Below, piece by piece: positions 1-6,834 of a DNA stretch of 12,262 bases; position 1 is the first letter of the stretch; every line of letters starts with the position of its first letter. This DNA comes from Chloroflexota bacterium (GTDB taxonomy: Bacteria > Chloroflexota > Dehalococcoidia > SM23-28-2 > RBG-16-64-32): assembly GCA_022564695.1 (NCBI GenBank), contig JADFKX010000046.1:1-12262 (forward strand), read 5' to 3'. Made by a program: the position numbers and the translations under genes. Below the pieces are notes generated by a model. It did no database searches. It saw only the letters and a program-made list of their open reading frames with translations, and was not told the origin of the DNA.

Positions 1-2
1 GA

Positions 3-188
3 GTTCTGATGTGTGCTTGTCCGATCTTGAGCGGGTTCGGCGGGGGGGCGCTGCTCCAGGCGACAGACGTCTGCATCGTCGTCCCCTGCGACAGTGAGCC
101 CCTTGGAACACTGCTGGTGGAATCGTATCACGTGGCTCTGCACCACTTGATCTGCGGTACCCTCAAGCAGAGGATCGCCGAGAGCTAA
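3..188 (+). CDS. Phosphoheptose isomerase-like SIS-domain protein, C-terminal fragment
   Basis: The frame is open from the left edge and ends at TAA 186-188, giving about 61 residues of a C-terminus. It reads SGFGGGAL..ATDVCIVVP, followed by an ESYHVALHHLI helix. This matches the end of SIS sugar isomerases of the GmhA type: a glycine turn, a strand ending in a valine-valine-proline, then the last helix. The histidine at 141-143 falls where E. coli GmhA has its catalytic His180. GmhA isomerises sedoheptulose 7-phosphate to D-glycero-D-manno-heptose 7-phosphate in the cytoplasm. The next gene starts one base after this stop and is a GmhB-type phosphatase, which supports the assignment. The N-terminal half, including the phosphosugar loop and the other catalytic residue, is outside the window, so another SIS isomerase remains possible. 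Confidence 0.7.
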   Translation, partial: VLMCACPILSGFGGGALLQATDVCIVVPCDSEPLGTLLVESYHVALHHLICGTLKQRIAES

Positions 189-189
189 C

Positions 190-777
190 GTGAAGCGGGC
201 CGTTTTTCTGGATCGTGATGGGGTGATCAACGCCGCTCCCTACAACGCGGAGGAGGGGAAGTACGACTCCCCCTACACCCTTGCTGACTTCCGCTTTCTG
301 CCCGGCGCTAAGCAGGCGATCCGCCTCCTGAACCAGAAGGGCTGGCTGACCATAGTCGTTTCTAACCAGCCGGGGATCGCTAAGAGGAAATGCTCAGCGC
401 CCTTCCTGGAAGCATTGAACGAGCGGATGCGGGCAGGGCTGGCGGCGTCCGGAGCCCATCTGGACGCCATATACTACTGCCTCCATCACCCTCAAGCGCT
501 CGTCTCGGAGCTGCGAGAATCCTGCCGCTGTCGCAAACCACAGCCGGGTCTCCTCCTGACGGCCGCTTGCGACCTTCAGGTCGATTTAGCAACGTCATAC
601 ATGGTTGGTGACGGAATACAAGATGTGGAGGCTGGACTGGCGGCGGGGTGCAAGCCGATATTGATTCGGCGGCCCCGCTCGCTCGTGATGAAACCCCCAA
701 CGGTGAACGGTACTAGAGTGGCCACCAGCCTGCTGGCCGCCGTGAAACAGATCCTTAGCGAAGAAGGAGAGCCATAA
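190..777 (+). CDS. gmhB: D-glycero-D-manno-heptose bisphosphate phosphatase (GmhB-like HAD-IIIA hydrolase)
   Basis: This 195-residue HAD phosphatase is close to the usual GmhB length of about 190. Motif I is FLDRDGVIN, with nucleophile Asp8 and acid/base Asp10. Motif II is SNQ at 58-60. Lys116 follows in RKPQPG, and motif III is GDGIQD with Asp141 and Asp145. Between motifs II and III lie Cys97, His99, Cys112 and Cys114, with the same spacing as the structural zinc site of E. coli GmhB (C92, H94, C107, C109). The family removes a phosphate from heptose 1,7-bisphosphate during NDP-heptose synthesis. Histidinol-phosphate phosphatases (HisB-N) are related and share the zinc site, but no histidine genes are nearby. 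The GTG start sits one base after the SIS gene stop, indicating translational coupling. Anomer preference cannot be read from the sequence. Confidence 0.85.
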   Translation: MKRAVFLDRDGVINAAPYNAEEGKYDSPYTLADFRFLPGAKQAIRLLNQKGWLTIVVSNQPGIAKRKCSAPFLEALNERMRAGLAASGAHLDAIYYCLHHPQALVSELRESCRCRKPQPGLLLTAACDLQVDLATSYMVGDGIQDVEAGLAAGCKPILIRRPRSLVMKPPTVNGTRVATSLLAAVKQILSEEGEP

Positions 778-778
778 G

Positions 779-1504
779 ATGAAGATCTTCCTGGACACCG
801 CTGACTTGAATGAGATCCGCAAATGGCAAGCCTACAGCATACTGGATGGGGTAACCACCAACCCAAGCATTATGCTGAAGTACGGCGGCTATGACATGGA
901 GGTGCGGGCCAAAGAGATTTGCCAACTGGTCCACCCCTGCCCCGTGAGCGTGGAGGTTACGAGCAACGATCACGCCGAGATGCTGGCGCAGGGAAGGCTG
1001 TTTGCTACCTGGGCTGATAACGTCGTTGTGAAAATCCCCGTCATCAACGAATACGGCGAGCCCAGCCTCGACGTGGTTCGGACCCTGGTCGATGAGAGTA
1101 TCAAGGTCAACATGACCGCCTGCCTCTCCTTCGGTCAGGTTGTCCTGGGGGCGAAGGCCGGCGCGACCTACATCAGCATCTTCGGAGGCCGCGTCTCCGA
1201 CGAGGGACATGACGCCTCCGAGGTGATTCGCAACTCCGTCGAGTGGCTCACTCACTGGGACTACCCGAGTGAGATCATCGTCGGCAGCATCAGGACCGCC
1301 ATGGATGTCCAGGAAGCGGTGCTAGCCGGAGCCCACATCGTCACGACACCGCCCAAACTCCTCGAAAAGTTCATCGACCACCACTACAGCCGGGAGACGG
1401 TGCGGGGCTTCAACGAGGACGCCCAGAAGGCGCTTGCCAAAATGGCGGAGGCGAAGATGGCGGAGACTGAGCTGGTGACCGCAAAGCGCTCTGAGCTCCG
1501 CTAG
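779..1504 (+). CDS. tal: Small transaldolase (transaldolase/fructose-6-phosphate aldolase family)
   Basis: A 241-residue single-domain (beta/alpha)8 enzyme of the short transaldolase group, whose members are usually 215-230 residues. Visible family features are MKIFLDTADL with Asp6, DGVTTNPS at 23-30, the Schiff-base lysine Lys85 in VVVKIP, and a FGGR turn at 135-138. Glu59 and Phe135 align with Glu96 and Phe178 of TalB. The aldolase FSA has Gln59 and Tyr131 at these places, so transfer of dihydroxyacetone between sugar phosphates (making or using sedoheptulose 7-phosphate) is more likely than free dihydroxyacetone chemistry. The C-terminal tail is about 20 residues long, charged and Ala-rich, with a short KMAEAKMAETE internal duplication. 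The ATG lies one base after the gmhB stop, with a clear AGGAGA ribosome site at 765-770. It is the last gene of the plus-strand operon and converges with the SDR gene. Confidence 0.9.
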   Translation: MKIFLDTADLNEIRKWQAYSILDGVTTNPSIMLKYGGYDMEVRAKEICQLVHPCPVSVEVTSNDHAEMLAQGRLFATWADNVVVKIPVINEYGEPSLDVVRTLVDESIKVNMTACLSFGQVVLGAKAGATYISIFGGRVSDEGHDASEVIRNSVEWLTHWDYPSEIIVGSIRTAMDVQEAVLAGAHIVTTPPKLLEKFIDHHYSRETVRGFNEDAQKALAKMAEAKMAETELVTAKRSELR

Positions 1505-1586
1505 CGGTCAGCCCCCGCACGCCGGTAGGCGAATGATCTAGCGCTTGCCCCGTCCCTCCTCCAGGGCGCGCTCAGCTGTTTTCCTG

Positions 1587-1620
1587 CTCCTTCAACGCCC
1601 GGGGGCCAGGGCTCAAGGAG
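1587..1620. repeat. Imperfect hairpin between convergent genes
   Basis: CTCCTT (1587-1592) pairs perfectly with AAGGAG (1615-1620), and inside it GCCC (1597-1600) pairs with GGGC (1609-1612) around an 8-base loop. The two stems are separated by a small asymmetric internal loop. It lies in the 152-base gap where the transaldolase gene and the minus-strand SDR gene end facing each other, the right place for a two-way terminator. Neither strand shows a T-run after the stem, so it is not a canonical intrinsic terminator. Confidence 0.3.
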
Positions 1621-1656
1621 CCACGGACAGAATAGACCGACCAGTCGTCGCTAGCT

Positions 1657-2511
1657 CTACGATTGCTCCGGCGTCACGCGTCGGAGAGTGTACACGTCTG
1701 AGCCCATGACCTCGGTAATCTGTCCTGGCAGGCTACGCCAGTCATCCCAAACCGCGCTGATAAACTTACCGGTCAGCCCATCGCTTTGGCTGGAGGCCAG
1801 GAAGACAGCCAGCTCAGCGGCCACTCCGGGGGAAACGCCGCCCTCCTGCTTCTGCCGTATAGACTTCTCCAGGTGCTCCTTGCCAGCGGCCTCGCCTGCT
1901 TCCATCACCTGGTCCAGCAGCCGAGTGTTGACGGCGCCGGGAGCGATGACGTTAATGTCGATGCCGTATTGCATGGCCTCCTCGGCCAACGTTTCCGTGA
2001 GCCTTACCACCGCCGTCTTGGAGGCTGCGTAAGCGCTGAAGCGGGGACGAGGCGAAGCCGCGCCGCCTCCAGCCAGGTTGATCACCTTCCCCCGCCTGCC
2101 CTGCTGGATCATGGCACGTAGGACCAGCTGGTTGCACAGAAACGTCCCCCGCAGGTTGATCTCCAGCGTCTCCCACCACTTGCCGGCGTCTACGTCAGCG
2201 CTGGGCCCAATCGGCCCGTATATCCCGGCGCAGTTCACCAGAATGTCCACGGCGGAGAATTCTTCTATTGTGAAGTCAACCAACGACTGTACGTCCCTCT
2301 CATTGGCGACGTCTGTGGGAAAAGCCCTGACCTCGGGGCCTATGACTGCAAGCTTCTCTACCGTCTCCGCGAGGGCCTGTTCACTTCTAGCGGCCAGGAC
2401 ACACTGGCAACCTTCACCAAGGAACGCCTCCGCTATGGCCCTTCCAATGCCCATACTGCCGCCGGTGATAATGCTCACCTTACCCGTGAGGAGCATCTCC
2501 GATTTCCTCAT
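1657..2511 (-). CDS. Short-chain dehydrogenase/reductase lacking the classical catalytic serine
   Basis: A 284-residue classical SDR with an NAD(P)-binding Rossmann fold. It has TGGSMGIG at 16-23, NCAG at 93-96, the structural Asn119 in EINLRG, and the catalytic pair Tyr161 and Lys165 in YAASK. The residue 13 before the tyrosine, normally the catalytic serine, is Gly148 in INLAGGGAAS; the nearest serine is Ser153. The C-terminus has an LTGKFISAVWDDW segment and is about 30 residues longer than a minimal FabG-type SDR. The product is probably a cytoplasmic oxidoreductase acting on a sugar or sugar nucleotide, judged from its neighbours; the substrate is unknown. Its ATG overlaps the stop of the upstream dehydrogenase gene as ATGA. 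An in-frame ATG at codon 6 has a GAGG about nine bases upstream and may be the real start. It is the last gene of the minus-strand operon. Confidence 0.85.
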   Translation of the reverse strand: MRKSEMLLTGKVSIITGGSMGIGRAIAEAFLGEGCQCVLAARSEQALAETVEKLAVIGPEVRAFPTDVANERDVQSLVDFTIEEFSAVDILVNCAGIYGPIGPSADVDAGKWWETLEINLRGTFLCNQLVLRAMIQQGRRGKVINLAGGGAASPRPRFSAYAASKTAVVRLTETLAEEAMQYGIDINVIAPGAVNTRLLDQVMEAGEAAGKEHLEKSIRQKQEGGVSPGVAAELAVFLASSQSDGLTGKFISAVWDDWRSLPGQITEVMGSDVYTLRRVTPEQS

Positions 2512-3806
2512 CTCCCGATTCCCCAGTAGAGAAACCCCATCTCTGTGATCCGGTCTCGGTCTAGCGTGTTGTTAGCATCAAGCAGCACCGAGCACCGCAT
2601 TGATCGCCGGACGGCATCATAGTCAAGCGCCTGAAACTCCGGCCAGTCGGTCAGGATGAGGAGAGCGTCGCTACCGGCGGCCGCTTCGTAGGCGTCGCTG
2701 GCAATCTCCAATCCCAGGTCGGGGGGCAGCTCCTCCACGCTAGCGTTGGGATCGAACGCCTTGACCTTGGCGCCTTCCGAAATGAGGGACGCCACTATCT
2801 CCATCGCCGCGGAGCGCCGCATCGTGCTGGTGCCGGCCTTGTAGGTAAGCCCAAGCACCCCCACCGTGAGCCCCTTGAGAGAGCCGTGGACCTCCCGCAG
2901 CTTCTCCAGGATCGCCCCGTTCTGGCGTTCATTCACCGCCAGCACGCCACGGAGCAGCGAACCCTCGTAGTCGTAGCGCTCCGCCAGGTGCAGCAGCGCC
3001 TTCAGGTCACGGGCAAGGGTGCCGCCGGCAAACGCCATCCCCGGGCGCAGCAGCGCCCGCGGGCCGATGCGCTGGTCAAGACGGAGGGCCTCGCCCACCT
3101 GTACCGCATCAGCGCCAACCTTCTCACACAGATTCGCTATCTCGTTGATGAAGCTGATGGACGTCGCCAGGAAAGCGTTGATGGCATGCTTGGTCATCTC
3201 CGCCGTTCGTAAGCTCACTCGGCGCCTGGGAGCCTCGATCGGGCTGAGAAGGCGCTCCACTCGCTCGGCCGTCTCCGTGTCGTCCGCGCCGATGATCAGC
3301 ATGTCAGGGTGCAGGAACCGCTGGATAGCCTGACCCAGGCGGAGGTTCTCCGGCACATATGCGATACCATAGGAGGCCTGAGGATTGACCCTGCGGATAA
3401 CCGCCGCCAGCTCCTCGCAGGTGCCGACCGGCACCTGGCTGCTGATGACAAAGGTGGCGCCCTGCGCCAGGTGGGGCGCCAGGCGCTCACAGGTCTCGAA
3501 CAGCTCGCTGAGGTCAACCTCATCCTGCTCGTCCACAGGCGTATCGAAGGTGAACAGGACGTAGGCGGCCTGCCGGACTGCCGTCTCCAGGTCAGTGGTG
3601 TATTGCAGCCGCCCGGCGGTGACGTTCTCCGACAAAAGCTCGGCCAGCCCTGGCTCGAAGAGAGGAGGGACGCCGCGGTTCAGCTCCTTCACCCGGTCCG
3701 GGCTGTTGTCCACGCCTATCACCTGATAGCCCAGGGACGCCAGACAGGCGGACGTGACCGCACCCAGATGCCATATGCCGATAATGCAGACCTTCTCCTC
3801 AGCCAT
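2508..3806 (-). CDS. UDP-glucose/GDP-mannose dehydrogenase homologue with altered active site
   Basis: At 432 residues this is the normal length and three-domain layout of nucleotide-sugar dehydrogenases: NAD-binding (about 1-190), central helical dimerisation (about 197-290) and C-terminal sugar-nucleotide domain (about 312-425). The fold is clear from GIWHLG at 10-15, VPVGT at 125-129, VPENLRLG at 151-158, EMTKHAIN at 203-210 and GLTYKAGTSTMRRS at 319-332. The active-site loop usually read as GFGGSCFPKD is here FAGGTLARD, so the catalytic cysteine is Thr263. The water-activating Glu145 of the streptococcal enzyme is Leu157, and its Thr118 position is Gln124. Glu153, Lys206, Asn210 and Asp267 are kept. 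Normal oxidation to an acid passes through a cysteine thioester, so this protein probably does something else, perhaps a single two-electron oxidation or a different carbon. A strong purine-rich ribosome site precedes the ATG, and the gene overlaps the SDR by four bases. Confidence 0.85.
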   Translation of the reverse strand: MAEEKVCIIGIWHLGAVTSACLASLGYQVIGVDNSPDRVKELNRGVPPLFEPGLAELLSENVTAGRLQYTTDLETAVRQAAYVLFTFDTPVDEQDEVDLSELFETCERLAPHLAQGATFVISSQVPVGTCEELAAVIRRVNPQASYGIAYVPENLRLGQAIQRFLHPDMLIIGADDTETAERVERLLSPIEAPRRRVSLRTAEMTKHAINAFLATSISFINEIANLCEKVGADAVQVGEALRLDQRIGPRALLRPGMAFAGGTLARDLKALLHLAERYDYEGSLLRGVLAVNERQNGAILEKLREVHGSLKGLTVGVLGLTYKAGTSTMRRSAAMEIVASLISEGAKVKAFDPNASVEELPPDLGLEIASDAYEAAAGSDALLILTDWPEFQALDYDAVRRSMRCSVLLDANNTLDRDRITEMGFLYWGIGR

Positions 3807-3829
3807 CGCCCACCTTCCAGACGGAAAGT

Positions 3830-4810
3830 TTATCCGTTATCGCTTCCCAGATCACTCTTGCCCAGAAGTCGCCTCGCCGCGATCCGCACAGCCTCATCGG
3901 AGGTGTGGCTGGCCTGCCAGCCCAGACGCTTCATCTTGGTTAGATCGAGAAGGAGCTTGGGGACATCACCCGGAAATCCGCGACGGCCGCCGGTGTACTT
4001 GATGTCCACGTCGGTGAGGCCCATCTCCTCTATGACTATCTCAGCTATGTTATCAATCCTGGTGGTCGTCCCCGTGCCCAGATTGAACACGTCACACCAA
4101 TCGTCGGTGTTTCGGTAAGCGCAGAACATCCCTTCAATGCAGTCTTCCACCAGGAAGAACGGCTTCTGCCCCTGGCCGTCTGCCCATATCTCCAGCTCGC
4201 TGGGGTTACGCTTCAGCTTCTGAATGAAGTCGAAGATCACACCGTGGTCCATCCTGGCGCCCACGACGTTGGCGAAGCGGAACATCCAGGCCTGGACGCC
4301 AAACAGGTGGCAGTAGGCGCTGACCAGCCCCTCACAGGCCAGCTTGGCGGCGCCGTAAAGGGAGATGGGACGCAGCGGCCCCGCGTTCTCCGGCGCCGGG
4401 TAGACAGGAGGATCGCCATATAGAGCGGATGTCGAGGAGAAGATAAGTCTGCTGATGCCGTGAGTTCGCATGGCTTCCAGTACGTTATGGGTCGCCAGGG
4501 TGCAGTTCTTGATATCCAGGTCCACATCCTGGCCGCCACCGAGAATGTCGGTATTGGCGCCCAGGTGCCATACAAAGTCGTGGCCGCTCATGGCGCTTTT
4601 CAGTGTGGCGTTGTCCAACAGGTCGGCCTCTACAAAGGTAAACTCATCCTTGCCAAGCAGACCCTTAATCCTCTCCGTCTGGCCGGTAGAGAGGTTATCG
4701 TAGACAGTGACCGTATTGCCCTCAGCTAGCAGCCGCTCGACCAGGTGGCTGCCGATGAAGCCGGCGCCTCCCGTCACGAACTGCTTAGTGGGCTCGTGTT
4801 TGGATGTCAT
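3830..4810 (-). CDS. NAD-dependent nucleotide-sugar epimerase/dehydratase (GalE-like extended SDR)
   Basis: A 326-residue extended SDR. The NAD motif is GGAGFIG at 14-20, with Asp38 at the end of the second strand, which favours NAD over NADP. The catalytic residues are Thr127 in FSSTSALYGD (position of GalE Ser124), Tyr152 and Lys156 in YGAAK. The segment FRFANVVG at 177-184 and the C-terminal GRRGFPGDVPKLLLD followed by LGW are typical of UDP-sugar 4-epimerases and related 4,6-dehydratases. The segment HLGANTDI at 82-89 differs from the common HLAA-type sequence and may mark a subfamily. It probably changes the C4 configuration of a UDP-hexose or uronic acid in the cytoplasm. It starts with ATG, 85 bases after the Gfo/Idh stop, and ends 23 bases before the dehydrogenase homologue. 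The exact substrate cannot be decided. Confidence 0.88.
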   Translation of the reverse strand: MTSKHEPTKQFVTGGAGFIGSHLVERLLAEGNTVTVYDNLSTGQTERIKGLLGKDEFTFVEADLLDNATLKSAMSGHDFVWHLGANTDILGGGQDVDLDIKNCTLATHNVLEAMRTHGISRLIFSSTSALYGDPPVYPAPENAGPLRPISLYGAAKLACEGLVSAYCHLFGVQAWMFRFANVVGARMDHGVIFDFIQKLKRNPSELEIWADGQGQKPFFLVEDCIEGMFCAYRNTDDWCDVFNLGTGTTTRIDNIAEIVIEEMGLTDVDIKYTGGRRGFPGDVPKLLLDLTKMKRLGWQASHTSDEAVRIAARRLLGKSDLGSDNG

Positions 4811-4895
4811 CTCTCGGATTGCTCTCCGGCTACGTCGGCCCTTATTACCTGGTAACTTCGACTGCTAGCGGGAAGTTCCGTCGGCCACGCGGGCA

Positions 4896-5954
4896 TCACA
4901 GTGACTCCCCGACAGCGCTGGCAGTCGGGCCACTTCCCCCTACCACTCCTATGACCTTTCCCTCTCGGGCCGACTCGTAAATGGCATCGGCCAGATTCAG
5001 CGCCTCTAATCCATCGCGCCCGCTGCCCAGCGGCTCGTGGCCGTCCCTGATAGCGCCGACGAACTCCCGCCACTCCTCCTGCCAGCTCTTGTCTTCCCCT
5101 CGAAACTCGATGATCTCCTCGCGAAACGGTTTGTCGAACGCCCTCTTGCCCAGGATGACCCGTTCGGTGCCGTAGCTGCCCCCCAGACCTTCAACGGCCA
5201 CGTAACCGTCGCGACCAAAAACCTCAAAGGAGAACAGATTCCTCCACTGCGTCCAGCTGGCGTGAAGGGAGGCTACCTGCCCCCGCTCCGTGCGGAGCAA
5301 GGCAAACACGTTGTCCTCCAGAGGGGCGATAGGCCAATAGCTGGTGGACAGCATGCCTGAAGCCGTCACGAAATCGCCCAGGAACCAGCGGCAGAGGTCA
5401 AGGACGTGAAGCCCCTGATCCATGAGTTGCCCGCCGCCGCTGATTTCGGCTTGGCTACGCCATTCGGACTCGTAACCCGGTCGGCCGCCGATGCCGTGAC
5501 GACAGCGAATATTCATAAGGTCGCCGATGAGCGCCTCCTCTACCCAGAGGTGGGCCTGGCGCAGGCCGGGGTGATGGCGGTAGTTGAAACCGCACTTCAA
5601 GGTTAACCCGCCGCGCTGAGCTACGGCTAGCATCACCCTGGCCGCCTCCAGATTGTGGGCCAGCGGTTTCTCGCAGAGCACGTGCTTGCCCAGCTTCAAA
5701 GCAGCGGTGGCTATCTCGGCGTGGAGGTGGGGCGGAGTGCAAACCAGGACCGCCTCCACATTGGGGTTATCGACCACCTCTTGCCACCGATCCGTGGCCC
5801 TGCACTCGTACTCCGCCGCCAGCCGCTGCGCCGCCGCAAGGTCGATGTCGGCCACGACTATCAGTCGATCACCGTCGGCCTGGCTCACAGCGCGGGAGCG
5901 GCGCCGTCCCTGGAGCCCCGCTCCCACAAGACCCACGTTCACCCCATGTTTCAC
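4896..5954 (-). CDS. Gfo/Idh/MocA family oxidoreductase
   Basis: A 352-residue protein with the N-terminal Rossmann domain and C-terminal alpha/beta sheet domain of this family. Visible are GLVGAGLQG at 8-16 for NAD(P) binding, Asp36 at the end of strand 2, CTPPHLHAE at 72-80, and CEKPLAH at 94-100, whose Lys96 is the conserved catalytic/cofactor lysine. GGGQLMDQGLHVLD at 173-186 carries the Asp179 and His183 normally placed in the active site. Members oxidise or reduce sugars, inositols or nucleotide sugars (for example UDP-GlcNAcA 3-dehydrogenase). Here the neighbours point to a nucleotide or glycosyl sugar, but the substrate is not known. The start is GTG, four bases after the glycosyltransferase stop, with GAGGG very close to it, suggesting coupled translation. 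The last 15 or so residues are a Gly/Ser-rich tail outside the domain. Confidence 0.9.
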   Translation of the reverse strand: MKHGVNVGLVGAGLQGRRRSRAVSQADGDRLIVVADIDLAAAQRLAAEYECRATDRWQEVVDNPNVEAVLVCTPPHLHAEIATAALKLGKHVLCEKPLAHNLEAARVMLAVAQRGGLTLKCGFNYRHHPGLRQAHLWVEEALIGDLMNIRCRHGIGGRPGYESEWRSQAEISGGGQLMDQGLHVLDLCRWFLGDFVTASGMLSTSYWPIAPLEDNVFALLRTERGQVASLHASWTQWRNLFSFEVFGRDGYVAVEGLGGSYGTERVILGKRAFDKPFREEIIEFRGEDKSWQEEWREFVGAIRDGHEPLGSGRDGLEALNLADAIYESAREGKVIGVVGGSGPTASAVGESL

Positions 5955-5958
5955 GCCC

Positions 5959-6756
5959 TCATCCGTCTTTCAGGGTGTGCTTGGCGGCTGAACGGAACCG
6001 TTCCCTCAGCAAAACTCTCATGGACATGAAACCCTGGCCCCAGCTGCTCAACTTACTCACATCGCCGGATCTGCCCCGATATGTCTGGGGGACCTCCAGA
6101 ACCTTGAGCCCTGCTCTTAGCGCCCGCGCGATCATCAGTGGCTCGAAGTTCCAGCCATCATCATCCCACAGGTAAACCCGGTCGGTAACGCTCTTCCAAA
6201 AAGCGTTATAGCCGGAGCAGAGATCTGTAAACTTCGTTCCGTAGAGGATATTACAGGTATTGGCTATGACAAAGTTTCCAAGCAGCCGGTGGGGCGGCTT
6301 CTCCTTCCACCCCGTAGCGAAACGGGAGCCCTTGACGAAGTCATACCCCGCCAGAAGTGGCTCGATGAACCTGGGCATGTCCTGGGGATCGGTCTCCCCA
6401 TCGGCATCCAGAGTAACGATGATCTCCCCAGTTGCCTGCTCAATGCCATAGCGGAGGGCATCACCCTTTCCTCGGCCCGGTTGGTAGAGGACGCGAATAC
6501 CCGGCCTTAGACCCTTGGCTACCTCCACCGTACCATCGGTTGAGTGGCCGTCCACCAGGAGCACTTCGTTCACCTGAGACGGGATCTGAGGCAGCACGAG
6601 TGAGAGGTTTGGCGCCTCGTTCAAGCTGCAAATCAGAGCCGTTACAGTTGGCCACTTCTGTTCTCTCTGAGCGGCCGATTGAGATGTAGACGCCGCTTCC
6701 GGCAGCGACGAGCCGGGCGGCGGAAGCTTCTCTCCGCTAGCCTTCTTAACAGACAT
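5959..6756 (-). CDS. Family 2 glycosyltransferase, dolichyl-phosphate mannosyltransferase-like
   Basis: A GT-A-fold glycosyltransferase of 265 residues. A low-complexity Pro/Ala/Ser N-terminus of about 35 residues precedes the domain. Nucleotide-binding elements are CSLNEAPN (43-50) and LLVDGHSTDGT (66-76); the metal-binding DAD is at 117-119, GSRF at 143-146, and DLCSGYNAFW at 178-187. WNFE at 202-205 and YRGR at 226-229 are typical of the polyprenyl-phosphate hexosyltransferase (DPM1/DPG) group. It probably transfers a hexose from a nucleotide sugar to a lipid carrier phosphate or membrane lipid at the inner face of the membrane. No C-terminal membrane segments are present, so it resembles soluble DPM1. 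I chose the ATG at 6754-6756; a GTG directly before it is also possible. An AGAG-rich leader lies about 8 bases upstream. The flippase-like gene before it fits lipid-linked sugar handling. Confidence 0.9.
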   Translation of the reverse strand: MSVKKASGEKLPPPGSSLPEAASTSQSAAQREQKWPTVTALICSLNEAPNLSLVLPQIPSQVNEVLLVDGHSTDGTVEVAKGLRPGIRVLYQPGRGKGDALRYGIEQATGEIIVTLDADGETDPQDMPRFIEPLLAGYDFVKGSRFATGWKEKPPHRLLGNFVIANTCNILYGTKFTDLCSGYNAFWKSVTDRVYLWDDDGWNFEPLMIARALRAGLKVLEVPQTYRGRSGDVSKLSSWGQGFMSMRVLLRERFRSAAKHTLKDG

Positions 6757-6834
6757 CACTCAACTCTCTTTCATTTAACCGCAACCAGCAGAGGACAAAT
6801 CATCTCCGCCGCCCACTTGGCTTCTGACGATAGG

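Noticed and set aside
3309..4118. A 269-codon open frame on the plus strand
   Set aside because: It lies antisense to the dehydrogenase homologue and the epimerase, crosses their junction, and shows no domain pattern; it is a by-product of high-GC codon use.
4854..4877. AACTTC and GAAGTT inverted repeat with a 12-base loop upstream of the epimerase gene
   Set aside because: Six A/T-rich pairs with a long loop are expected by chance, and the gap is inside an apparent operon.
6760..6834. Possible promoter (TTGTCC and TTAAAT) before the glycosyltransferase gene
   Set aside because: Spacing is only 14 bases and both boxes match 4 of 6, with the key second A of the -10 missing.
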